Under the pieces are notes generated by a model that was given only the letters and a program-made list of their open reading frames with translations, was not told the DNA's origin and did no database searches. A program made the translations under genes and the position numbers. Below, in pieces: positions 13,850-20,584 of a DNA stretch of 22,183 nucleotides. How positions within the stretch are numbered: the first letter of the stretch is position 1; each line of letters opens with the position of its first letter. Where the stretch lies: positions 1-22,183 of the forward strand of contig DIUN01000016.1 of NCBI GenBank assembly GCA_002423025.1, in the 5' to 3' direction. This DNA comes from Sphingomonadales bacterium UBA6157 (GTDB lineage: Bacteria; Pseudomonadota; Alphaproteobacteria; Sphingomonadales; Sphingomonadaceae).

Positions 13850-15418
13850 TCAAAGCGCTCTGAGTGCGTCCAGCGCGGACAGCGTATCGATATCATCGAG
13901 TACGGCATCGCTGGCCATTGGGACCTCGGTGATTTCTCCTGCCAGATCAGCAAGCAAGGCCTTGCCGCCCACATCGCCCGACAGGGTCATGAGCTTGGCA
14001 AAATGCGCGCGTGGCCAGCGCACCGGGTTGCCGCGCTTGCCTTGCCAGGTTGGCACCGCGATGCCCGGCGTTTCGGCCAGAATAGTTAGCGAATCCGGTG
14101 TGATACGCGGCATGTCCCCGAGGCAGATCAGTGCTGCCGACCAGTCCGCAGGAGCGGCAGAAAGACCGGCGCGGAGCGAATGTGCCAGGCCCTCGGCATA
14201 GTCTCGCGCTTCCACGAATTCGGCGTCATGCCCTGACAGCGCGGCTCGAACCTCGTCGGCCCGCGCGCCCAGAACAACGAGCGGCGGCGGCAGGCCGGCG
14301 TCCCGCACCGCATCGGCCACATGCGCCACAAGCGGCTTGCCGCGCCATGGTGCCAGAAGCTTGTGGGTGCCCTGCATGCGTGTCGAGCGGCCGGCGGCGA
14401 GGATGATCGCGCCGGTCGTGCCCTTTGCTTCGGTGGCGGCAGCAGCCCGGGGCTGGGGTCGCTCGGCCTCCGGCAGCAGGCCGCCAGCGCCCATCATTGC
14501 GATATCGGCACTGCTCACGGTCAAGCCGGCGACCAGTCTTTCCAGAACAATATCAAAGCCATTGCGCTTTGGAGACCTGGCGCAGCCTGGCAGTCCAATC
14601 ACGGGCCGGCTTCCCAGCCTACCCAGCACCAGCAAGTTGCCGGGGTCTACAGGCATTCCGAGGCGGTCGACGATACCGCCGGACTTCACGATGGCCATCG
14701 GGATGACGTCCCCACGGTCCACTGTGGCCGAGGCGCCGGTGACCAGAATAATGTCGGCATCTGCCGCCGAAATTGCTGTTGAGAGCTCGGATTCGCTGTG
14801 CGGGATGATCGCAGCGCTGACGAATTCACAGCCGAGCGCTTCGACGCGGGCGCGGGTGACGCGCTCGGTTTTACTGATGGTCTTCTCCGTCAAACCGGGG
14901 AGCGAGGTGGCAATCAGCATGATGCGTAGCGGGCGGAATGGTGCCAAGCCTAGCGGCACTGCATGCTGCGTTGCTGCAGAAAGATCTTTTGAATCAACCG
15001 CGTAGCGAATGATTTTAACAGTGGCGACGATCTCTCCGGCTTCGACCCTGGCCAAGGGTGGCAGGGTGGCGAGGGTCAGCGCTTCGTCGATGCTGTTGAT
15101 TGCGGCGACCATCGTGGGGTCGAACTGCAGAATGCCGGCCGTACGGGCGGCCAGGTTGGCGCGGCCATGCGCGGCTGGCATGGCAATGATGTTCGTGCTG
15201 GCCAAGGCGGCGGCGAGGGTGGCGGCTGCGGCGTCCTCGGCCACATCTTCGGCGGCGAGGCGGGCGATTGTGAGGGTAGCGAGGCCTGCCGATGCTGCGG
15301 ACTCAATGTCCATCTCGTTGAGAATTCTACCTTTTTGCCAGCGCTCGCTGCCGATGTTCATGCCATGGGCGAGGATGCCGCCCAAGGCTTCAGCCAGCGG
15401 GGTGGCGGCGAAGATCAT
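13850..15418 (-). CDS. Fused molybdopterin-binding / MobA-like nucleotidyltransferase
   Basis: This is a 522-residue two-domain protein. The N-terminal half (about 1-310) has MoeA/CinA-like features, including the molybdopterin-binding signature I-I-L-V-T-G-A-S-A-T-V-D-R-G-D-V-I-P (about 223-240) and R-P-V-I-G-L-P-G-C-A. The C-terminal part (about 335-522) is an NTP transferase with A-I-I-L-A-A-G-R-S-T-R-M-Q-G-T-H-K (337-353) and C-L-G-D-M-P (432-437), as in MocA-type molybdenum-cofactor cytidylyltransferases. The likely role is to prepare the cytosine-dinucleotide molybdenum cofactor for a xanthine-dehydrogenase/CO-dehydrogenase-type hydroxylase. ATG 15418 overlaps the xdhC stop in an ATGA, so I prefer it to an in-frame codon 27 bp earlier. 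Base composition is visibly less GC-rich than in neighbours such as gcvPB. Confidence 0.9.
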   Translation of the reverse strand: MIFAATPLAEALGGILAHGMNIGSERWQKGRILNEMDIESAASAGLATLTIARLAAEDVAEDAAAATLAAALASTNIIAMPAAHGRANLAARTAGILQFDPTMVAAINSIDEALTLATLPPLARVEAGEIVATVKIIRYAVDSKDLSAATQHAVPLGLAPFRPLRIMLIATSLPGLTEKTISKTERVTRARVEALGCEFVSAAIIPHSESELSTAISAADADIILVTGASATVDRGDVIPMAIVKSGGIVDRLGMPVDPGNLLVLGRLGSRPVIGLPGCARSPKRNGFDIVLERLVAGLTVSSADIAMMGAGGLLPEAERPQPRAAAATEAKGTTGAIILAAGRSTRMQGTHKLLAPWRGKPLVAHVADAVRDAGLPPPLVVLGARADEVRAALSGHDAEFVEARDYAEGLAHSLRAGLSAAPADWSAALICLGDMPRITPDSLTILAETPGIAVPTWQGKRGNPVRWPRAHFAKLMTLSGDVGGKALLADLAGEITEVPMASDAVLDDIDTLSALDALRAL

Positions 15419-16353
15419 GCCTTGGGGACCAGGGCTCCGCGCCATGCAGCGGTCATCTGGGCCGCGATGCTCAGGGCGATTTCCGGCGGATTGGCGGCGC
15501 CGATGGCGAGGCCGGCAGGGCCGTGGATGCGATCAAGTACAGCAGAATCAAAACCTTGCGCTGCCAACCGCTCGCGGCGGTTGCCGTGGTTCTTCCGGCT
15601 GCCGAGCGCAGCGATGTAATAGGCTGGTGAGCGGAGCGCGGCTGCGAGGGCGACATCGTCGAGCTTGGGGTCGTGGGTGAGGGCGACGACGGCGCTGGCG
15701 GCGTTGGGGCGCCATTCCGCAAGGGCTTCATCGGGCCAGCGGCGGTCCAGATCGAGCCCGGCGAAGCGCGCATCGGCGGCGAAAAGCCCGCGCGGATCTA
15801 TCACTGTGACTGCAATTCCAAGGGCTTGGGCGAAAGGCACAAGCGACTGGGCGATATGGACTGCGCCGATGATGGCGAGGCGCCGGGGCGGTGGGTAAGG
15901 GCGGACAAAGGGGCCTTCCGGGGCCTCGATGGTCAGGCCGGTGGCTGGCTCGGTAGCGAGGGTGATGGCTTCGCCGGTGGTGGCTGCGTGCTCGAGGAGG
16001 GTAATGAGGGCGGGAGAAAAGCCATCATCTTCAAGGCGTTGTACCAGAATTTCGATGCGGCCGCCGCAGGCCAGGCCGACGCGCCAGGCAGTTTCGTCGG
16101 CGACGCCATATTCGAGGGTGCGGGCGCCGCTGCCGGTTTCCAGCAGCTCCTTAGCCTCTGTAATCACGTCACTTTCTACGCAGCCGCCGCTGACGGATCC
16201 TTCAAAAAGGCCGTCTTCGCGGATGGCGAGGTGGGCGCCCTGGCGGCGGGGGGCGGAGCCCCATGTGGCGATGACCGTGGCGAGCGCGACCTTGTGGCCG
16301 GCATCATACCAAGCCTTTGCTTTTGTTAGGGTCTGGAGATCGTCATCAGCCAT
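15415..16353 (-). CDS. xdhC: XdhC/CoxI family molybdenum hydroxylase maturation factor
   Basis: This is a 312-residue cytoplasmic protein. Members bind the molybdenum cofactor, promote its sulfuration and insert it into xanthine-dehydrogenase-family enzymes. Family features are V-I-A-T-W-G-S-A-P-R-R-Q-G-A (about 27-40), G-S-V-S-G-G-C-V-E (52-60), G-L-A-C-G-G (93-98, with C95), a Rossmann-like C-terminal domain beginning L-A-I-I-G-A-V-H-I-A (about 159-168) and the late A-L-G-S-R-K-N-H plus I-G-A-A-N-P-P-E-I-A. It lies between coxG (9-bp gap) and the fused nucleotidyltransferase (4-bp overlap), so the three are probably one operon. The gene name could equally be coxI; the structural enzyme that it serves is not in the window. 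Confidence 0.94.
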   Translation of the reverse strand: MADDDLQTLTKAKAWYDAGHKVALATVIATWGSAPRRQGAHLAIREDGLFEGSVSGGCVESDVITEAKELLETGSGARTLEYGVADETAWRVGLACGGRIEILVQRLEDDGFSPALITLLEHAATTGEAITLATEPATGLTIEAPEGPFVRPYPPPRRLAIIGAVHIAQSLVPFAQALGIAVTVIDPRGLFAADARFAGLDLDRRWPDEALAEWRPNAASAVVALTHDPKLDDVALAAALRSPAYYIAALGSRKNHGNRRERLAAQGFDSAVLDRIHGPAGLAIGAANPPEIALSIAAQMTAAWRGALVPKA

Positions 16354-16362
16354 TTTGGTGCC

Positions 16363-16989
16363 TCAGCTCCACTGCCAGAGCAGGAAGGCCAGCACCGCTG
16401 CCACCAGTACGCCGCCCCATACCAGCGGGGAGATTCCCGGAGATTCGAGGCTCTGGGCCGGCACCGGCTCGGCGCTGGCCGGGAGATCGGCGGCCACAGC
16501 TGCCGGCGCTGGCGGGTTTTGATCCGGCACCGCAGCGGGGATTTCAAGCTCTGCCTTCAATTTGGCGAAAAAGCTCTCGGCATAGCCCTTGGCCGTCCCC
16601 TCGATCAGCCGGGCGCCGAGCTGCGCCAGCTTGCCGCCGACGCTTGAGCGCACCTGGTAGCGCAGCAGGGTCTGTGCTGGCCCGGTCTCCTCCAGGTTGA
16701 CGCTGGCCTCGCCCTTGGCAAAGCCGGCGACGCCGCCCTTGCCCTCGCCGACGAGCACATAGCTCTCGGGCGCCTGCACCTGCGTCAGGCTGACATGCCC
16801 GGTGAAGGTGGCGCGCACCGGGCCGACCTTGGCGTTCATCTTGCCCTCGAAGCGATCGATGCCTTCGGCCTCGACGCGGTTGAGGGTCTCCACGCCTTCG
16901 ATGCAGCGGGCCAGAACATCAGGGTCGTTCAGTGCGGCCCAAACGGCCATCCGGGCAGCTGCGATGCTGACTTCGCCGTTGAGTTCCAT
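16363..16989 (-). CDS. coxG: CoxG-like SRPBCC protein with C-terminal membrane anchor
   Basis: This is a 208-residue protein. Residues 1-150 form a CoxG-type SRPBCC domain: M-E-L-N-G-E, W-A-A-L-N-D-P-D-V-L-A-R-C-I-E-G and a V-G-P-V-R-A-x-F-x-G segment. A proline/alanine-rich linker (about 151-185) leads to a single membrane helix (about 187-206) ending in W-Q-W-S. In CO-oxidising bacteria CoxG anchors CO dehydrogenase to the membrane; homologues occur with other molybdenum hydroxylases. I chose ATG 16989 because it starts the canonical M-E-L-N-G; an earlier in-frame ATG (17052) adds 21 residues without family character. It is the first gene of the coxG-xdhC-nucleotidyltransferase set and is divergent from the cold-shock gene. 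Confidence 0.92.
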   Translation of the reverse strand: MELNGEVSIAAARMAVWAALNDPDVLARCIEGVETLNRVEAEGIDRFEGKMNAKVGPVRATFTGHVSLTQVQAPESYVLVGEGKGGVAGFAKGEASVNLEETGPAQTLLRYQVRSSVGGKLAQLGARLIEGTAKGYAESFFAKLKAELEIPAAVPDQNPPAPAAVAADLPASAEPVPAQSLESPGISPLVWGGVLVAAVLAFLLWQWS

Positions 16990-17068
16990 GGTCGCCCGTC
17001 CTTCTGTGCCAAGATGGTTGCAATGCCAGCTTTCCGCTCTGCCAGCTTGCACCTATAACGATGCGGTA

Positions 17069-17146
17069 CACTGTGCCAGTGGTTGCAGCGCGGTCATTCG
17101 CATTGCAATGCTGACCGGACTACAATGTGTACACTGGTCTAGTCCG
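17069..17146. promoter_or_regulatory. Palindrome-rich divergent regulatory region between coxG and the cold-shock gene
   Basis: In the 217-bp spacer 16990-17206 there are CACTG-TGC-CAGTG (17069-17081), a perfect 12-bp palindrome GCATTGCAATGC (17100-17111), and CGGACTA (17116-17122) matched by TAGTCCG (17140-17146), which encloses GTGTACAC (17127-17134). TACACTG occurs twice (17067-17073 and 17130-17136). The sequence is clearly richer in A and T than the genes around it, with TACAAT (17121-17126), TACAAA (17147-17152) and TGTATAT as possible -10 elements. I cannot fix a promoter with confidence. Confidence 0.5.
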
Positions 17147-17206
17147 TACAAATGTATATCCTATGGTCTATACCAAGTCTTGTTGCGTAACCGGGGGGGC
17201 TGTGCA

Positions 17207-17809
17207 GTGGATCAGGAAACGGAAGCAGGCGCGCTTGCGCTTGATGCTGCCAAGATTGAAGAGAGCATCATTCGCGGCACGGTAAAGTGGTTTGATCCGG
17301 TGCGCGGTTATGGCTTCATGGTTCCGCAGGATGGCGTCGGCAGCGATATCCTCGTGCACTTCACCGTTGTCCGCGAGGCCGGCCGCCGCACGCTGCCGGA
17401 AGGCGCGACCCTGCTGTGCGGCGTCGTCGCGAGGGACCGCGGCCGCCAGGCCCGCCGCATAATCGAGATCGATCTTGCCACGGCCATCGGCCCGGACCCG
17501 GAGACTGCCGCCGCGCGCGCCGCCGACCGTGTGGACCCGCAGGTGATGATGGCCGCCGCCGGGGAGTTTGAAGCGGTGACGGTCAAGTGGTTCAACCGGC
17601 TGAAGGGCTATGGCTTTGTCACCCGCCCCGGCTCGGCCGAGGATATTTTCGTCCACATGGAAACCGTGCGCCGCGCCGGCTTTGCCGAGCTTACCCCCGG
17701 CATGGAGTTGCGCGCCCGCGTTGCGCCGGGGCATAAGGGGCCGCTGGCTGTCTCGATCGAAGGGGATGGCAGTGCCGGCGATGGCGCCGCTGAGGACCTG
17801 ACCGAATGA
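17207..17809 (+). CDS. Protein with two cold-shock domains
   Basis: This is a 200-residue nucleic-acid-binding protein with two cold-shock domains. The first is at about 22-90, with T-V-K-W-F-D-P-V-R-G-Y-G-F (RNP1 region) and I-L-V-H-F (RNP2, 48-52). The second is at about 122-185, with T-V-K-W-F-N-R-L-K-G-Y-G-F-V and I-F-V-H-M (147-151). A 30-residue alanine-rich linker separates them. The start is GTG 17207, six bases after a GGGGGGG run; longer in-frame readings run into the divergent promoter region. Double-domain cold-shock proteins of this kind are common in alphaproteobacteria and bind single-stranded RNA or DNA. Its last codons overlap the DUF192 gene in ATGA (17806-17809), a pairing often conserved in this class. 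Confidence 0.93.
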   Translation: MDQETEAGALALDAAKIEESIIRGTVKWFDPVRGYGFMVPQDGVGSDILVHFTVVREAGRRTLPEGATLLCGVVARDRGRQARRIIEIDLATAIGPDPETAAARAADRVDPQVMMAAAGEFEAVTVKWFNRLKGYGFVTRPGSAEDIFVHMETVRRAGFAELTPGMELRARVAPGHKGPLAVSIEGDGSAGDGAAEDLTE

Positions 17810-18246
17810 AGTTTTTCCTGCCGCTGCTGGCGGCGCTGGCACTTGCGACTCCGGCCGTGGCGGCCTGCCCCAACCTCGGCCTCAAGACCAAGCCGGCGGT
17901 GTTCCATACCGCCACGGGCAAGCACCGCTACACGCTGGAAGTGGCGGCGAGCGGCGAGGAGCAGGCGTGCGGGCTGATGTTCCGCGCCGAGATGCCGCGT
18001 GACAGGGGCATGATCTTTCCCTTCACGCCGCCGCGGGATGCCAGCTTCTGGATGGAAAATACCGTGCTGCCGCTCGATCTGATCTTTGTCGGCCCGAACA
18101 ACCGGGTGCTGAATGTTGCCGCCAATGCGGTTCCATACTCGCGGGCCTTCCTGCGCTCCAAGGGGCCGACGGCGGCAGTGATCGAGCTGAACGCCGGAGA
18201 GGCTGCGCGGATCGGCCTCAAGCCCGGCGACAGGGTGAAGCGCTGA
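17806..18246 (+). CDS. Exported DUF192 family protein
   Basis: This is a 146-residue protein of the DUF192 family (small beta-rich periplasmic or outer-membrane-associated proteins of unknown function). It has a signal peptide at 1-20. The end of the signal, V-A-A-C with C21, also fits a minimal lipobox, so it could be a lipoprotein; alternatively, C21 and the second cysteine in Q-A-C-G-L-M-F-R could form a disulfide. Family landmarks are G-L-M-F-R, R-G-M-I-F-P-F, F-W-M-E-N-T-x-L-P-L-D-L-I-F and the C-terminal I-G-L-K-P-G-D-R-V. The cysteine just before G-L-M-F-R differs from the alignment I know, where this position is usually Q or a similar residue. It overlaps the cold-shock gene by 4 bp and is translationally coupled to it. 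Confidence 0.93.
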   Translation: MKFFLPLLAALALATPAVAACPNLGLKTKPAVFHTATGKHRYTLEVAASGEEQACGLMFRAEMPRDRGMIFPFTPPRDASFWMENTVLPLDLIFVGPNNRVLNVAANAVPYSRAFLRSKGPTAAVIELNAGEAARIGLKPGDRVKR

Positions 18247-18299
18247 TTCTGCGGGCGTGACGCTACGGGAAAATGCTGATCCACGCTTGCAGTCCGTTC

Positions 18300-18322
18300 G
18301 TTCATATCGAAGAAATATGAAC
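18300..18322. promoter_or_regulatory. Operator-like inverted repeat upstream of the repeat protein gene
   Basis: GTTCATAT (18300-18307) and ATATGAAC (18315-18322) are perfect 8-bp inverted complements separated by CGAAGAA. The element is AT-rich in a GC-rich setting and lies 71 bp upstream of the ATG at 18394. The symmetry and spacing fit a dimeric transcription-factor site; a TTGCAG at 18287-18292 could be a -35 element. No matching regulator is encoded in the window. It is the most structured part of the 147-bp spacer 18247-18393. Confidence 0.5.
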
Positions 18323-18393
18323 TGGCGTCTAAGATGCGTCAGTAACAACCGCGGGATCGGCAGGTCGGCGCTCCCGAGCAGAAAGGTGCCAAA

Positions 18394-19569
18394 ATGGCTG
18401 TAAACCGTTCCTTCGCGCGCAAGCATCTGGCCTTCTGGGCCGCCAGCGCCATGGCGCTCTCCTCGGCGTCCGTTCAGGCGCAAACCCAGCCCCAGACGCA
18501 GCTGCAGGGCCAGCCCGGCAGCATCTTCGGCGAGTTGCTCGGCAACATCCTCGGCCTGCCTGCCGGCAGCGAGCAGTCGATGGATGCCGAGTGGGCGCGC
18601 GGGCGCCAGCCGATCGGCCAGCGCCGTACCGATCTTGATGCCCGCATCGATGCCGATGAGCGCAGCGGTGCGCTCACCCGCGCCGAGGCGGACCGGCTGC
18701 GTTATGACCATGACCAGATCGTGCGGCTTGAGCAGCGCTATGCCGCTGACCGGCAGTTCACCACTCAGGAGCGCGCAGACCTGCGGGACCGCTATGCCGC
18801 GCTGCTCGGCCAGATGGACCAGGGCGGACAGGACAATGCCCAGGGCCCCGATGGCTGGGAGCCGCTGGCGCAGCGCCGTGCCGAGTTCGACCGCCGCATC
18901 GAGGTGGCCGTGCGGGCCAATGGCATCAATCGCAACGAGGCGACGCAACTGCGTTATGATTACGACCAGCTCGTGCGGCTGGAGCAGCGCCACCGTGCCG
19001 ATGGCCGGCTGACGCCGCAGGAAGCTGATGAACTGGAGGGCCGCTACGAGGAGCTCTCAGAACGGATCGGCGATGATCGCCCGGCCTATGATGACTTCGA
19101 CCGCTGGGAGCCGCTGGCCGAGCGCCGCGACATGTTCGAGGAGCGGCTGGAGGCGGCGCTGCGCAACCGCATGATCGCCCGGCCGGCCGCCATGCGGCTG
19201 CGGACCGACTTCCAGATGCTGCTGCAGGTCGAAGCCGGCTACCAGCGCAGCGGCGGCATCGATGCCCGCGAGCAGGCGGACCTCAATGCCCGCTATGACG
19301 CGCTCAACCGCCGCATGGGCTACCAGACCGGCTATGCGGATGATCGCAACTCGCGCCGCTGGGCCGAGATCGAATCGCGCATCGTGGCCGGCGAGCGCGC
19401 CGGCGTGATCCAGCAGGCCGAGGCCGCACGGCTGCGCACCGAACTGGAAGACCTGAGCCGGCTCGATGATGCCTATCGCGCCGATGGGCTGGCCGCCGAG
19501 GAGCGCCAGTATATGGCGCGGCGCTTTGGCGAGCTTGAGGCGCGGGTGCGCAACGCCCGTCGCCGCTGA
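18394..19569 (+). CDS. Exported protein with four tandem helical repeats, function unknown
   Basis: I do not recognise this 391-residue protein. A long signal peptide (about 1-30) ends at V-Q-A-Q; a Gln-rich stretch and a short hydrophobic I-F-G-E-L-L-G-N-I-L-G-L-P (44-56) follow. The remainder is four copies of an amphipathic helical unit beginning at W67, W155, W238 and W323. The shared pattern is W-x(4-6)-R-R-x3-[FLI]-x2-R-[IL], then E-A-x2-L-R-x-D/E, then L-x-R-L/V-E, then E-x(4)-L-x-x-R-[YF]-x-x-L. Units 1 and 2 share L-R-Y-D-[HY]-D-Q-[IL]-V-R-L-E-Q-R. The protein is rich in Arg, Glu and Asp and has no cysteine in the mature part. The periplasm is the likely location. The ATG at 18394 follows AGAAAGG. 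It stands alone, between an inverted-repeat operator candidate and a strong terminator. Confidence 0.85.
   Translation: MAVNRSFARKHLAFWAASAMALSSASVQAQTQPQTQLQGQPGSIFGELLGNILGLPAGSEQSMDAEWARGRQPIGQRRTDLDARIDADERSGALTRAEADRLRYDHDQIVRLEQRYAADRQFTTQERADLRDRYAALLGQMDQGGQDNAQGPDGWEPLAQRRAEFDRRIEVAVRANGINRNEATQLRYDYDQLVRLEQRHRADGRLTPQEADELEGRYEELSERIGDDRPAYDDFDRWEPLAERRDMFEERLEAALRNRMIARPAAMRLRTDFQMLLQVEAGYQRSGGIDAREQADLNARYDALNRRMGYQTGYADDRNSRRWAEIESRIVAGERAGVIQQAEAARLRTELEDLSRLDDAYRADGLAAEERQYMARRFGELEARVRNARRR
18592..19548 (+). repeat. Four tandem repeats of about 85 codons within one gene
   Basis: The units cover residues 67-141, 155-225, 238-308 and 323-385 of the exported protein (starting near 18592, 18856, 19105 and 19360). 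Periods are 88, 83 and 85 codons. Units 1 and 2 are the most alike, also at DNA level around 18700-18750 and 18950-19000 (both with CTGCGTTATGA and GACCAG). Unit 4 is shortest. Confidence 0.85.
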
Positions 19570-19589
19570 GCAGCTTTATGGTGCGGATC

Positions 19590-19622
19590 AAGGTGCAAGG
19601 GGGCCGCTCCCCCTTGCACTTT
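19590..19622 (+). terminator. Strong hairpin terminator after the repeat protein gene
   Basis: GTGCAAGGGGG (19593-19603) is perfectly complementary to CCCCCTTGCAC (19609-19619) with a 5-nt loop. One G-T and two A-T pairs extend the stem to 14 bp, ending in TTT. The U run is short, but the stem is very stable and it separates the repeat protein gene from the next gene. Confidence 0.85.
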
Positions 19623-19649
19623 GCCGCGCATTCAGGCTCTAGGAGGCGC

Positions 19650-20051
19650 ATGGGACTGCTCAAGAACATCTTCACCTGGTGGCACGGGCCAGGGCTCGGC
19701 ACGCGGATCATGACCAGCCGTCACGGCCAGGAAGTGGGCCGTGATGCAGAGGGCAACATCTATTATCGCCGTGGCAAGGCCGGTGCAGCGGATGAGCGCC
19801 GCTGGGTGATCTACAACGGTGGCACCCCCGAGGCGACGCGCATTCCGCCGGAGTGGCACCTCTGGATGCACAAGACCGTGGCGCTGCCGCCGAGCGAGGC
19901 CCCCATCACGCCGCGCGTGTGGGAGCGGCCGTGGACGCCGAACGCTACTGGCACCAGTGCCGCCTACCTGCCGTCCGGCAGCCTTGATGCCGGCGGCAAG
20001 CGGGCGCGGGCGACGGGGGATTATACCGCCTGGACGCCTGACCAGGACTGA
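19650..20051 (+). CDS. NDUFA12-family protein (complex I B17.2-like)
   Basis: This is a 133-residue protein of the NDUFA12/B17.2 family, a supernumerary subunit or assembly-linked protein of NADH:ubiquinone oxidoreductase found in alphaproteobacteria and mitochondria. It starts M-G-L-L-K-N-I-F-T-W-W and has G-R-D-A-E-G-N-I-Y-Y (30-39), R-R-W-V-I-Y-N-G (50-57), P-P-E-W-H-L-W-M-H (66-74) and W-x(3)-W-x-P-N-x-T-G-T (about 91-102), all family signatures. There is no membrane segment; it is expected at the cytoplasmic peripheral arm of complex I. I chose ATG 19650 because AGGAGG lies just upstream and the terminator hairpin lies before it; a frame-compatible ATG at 19578 would read through that hairpin. 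The complex I (nuo) genes are elsewhere. Confidence 0.94.
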   Translation: MGLLKNIFTWWHGPGLGTRIMTSRHGQEVGRDAEGNIYYRRGKAGAADERRWVIYNGGTPEATRIPPEWHLWMHKTVALPPSEAPITPRVWERPWTPNATGTSAAYLPSGSLDAGGKRARATGDYTAWTPDQD

Positions 20052-20074
20052 AAGCCGGATTGAGGAATTTGCCT

Positions 20075-20584
20075 GTGCGTGCGCTGTTCAAGGACAATAT
20101 CGTCGAGGCGCTGGTGGGCTTGGTGGTGGTGCTTGTCGCCATCGGCTTCGTGAGCTTTGCCTATGATCGCACCCAGGCGGGCGGCGTGCAGGATGGCTAT
20201 GTGCTGCTGGCGCGCTTCCCCAATGTTGCCGGCGTGACGCCGGGCACCGATGTGAAGATGGCTGGCATCAAGGTTGGCCAGGTGGTGAAGCAGAGCCTGG
20301 ATGCGACAAGCTATCAGGCGGTGGTGGAACTGGGCATCGACAAGGCGCTGAAGCTGCCGATCGATTCGAGTGCCGCGATCACCAGCGAAGGGCTGCTCGG
20401 CGGCACCTATATCGCGCTGACACCGGGCGGCGAGGAAGCCATGCTCGAGCCGGGCCAGGAAATTGCCGAAACCTCGGGCGCGACGGACCTGATGGCGCTG
20501 ATCGGTGGCTTTGTGAACAAGCCGGCGCCGGCGCCGGCTTCGCCCGCACCGGCGGAAGCGCCGATGGGCGGAGCGGCGGAATAA
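20075..20584 (+). CDS. mlaD: MCE-domain lipid transport protein, MlaD type
   Basis: This is a 169-residue membrane-anchored MCE protein; E. coli MlaD has 183 residues. One membrane helix lies at about 9-29, followed by an MCE domain at about 40-117 with F-P-N-V-A-G-V-T-P-G-T-D-V-K-M-A-G-I-K-V-G, I-D-S-S-A-A-I-T-S-E-G-L-L-G and Y-I-A-L-T-P-G-G. The last 20 residues are proline/alanine-rich. MlaD hexamers in the inner membrane carry phospholipids between the MlaFE ATPase/permease and a periplasmic carrier to keep outer-membrane lipid asymmetry. GTG 20075 is chosen since GAGGAA (20062-20067) sits seven bases upstream; a TTG at 20060 is an alternative. It follows the NDUFA12-like gene by 23 bp and directly abuts the DUF2155 gene. 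mlaE and mlaF are not in the window. Confidence 0.92.
   Translation: MRALFKDNIVEALVGLVVVLVAIGFVSFAYDRTQAGGVQDGYVLLARFPNVAGVTPGTDVKMAGIKVGQVVKQSLDATSYQAVVELGIDKALKLPIDSSAAITSEGLLGGTYIALTPGGEEAMLEPGQEIAETSGATDLMALIGGFVNKPAPAPASPAPAEAPMGGAAE

Noticed and set aside
16802..17206. Upstream extension of the cold-shock protein frame
   Set aside because: It overlaps coxG and the divergent regulatory region. GTG 17207 has a ribosome binding site and gives the expected start before the first cold-shock domain.
19578..19649. Longer start for the NDUFA12-like protein at 19578
   Set aside because: It would translate through a strong terminator hairpin. The ATG at 19650 has AGGAGG just upstream and the family's canonical N-terminus.
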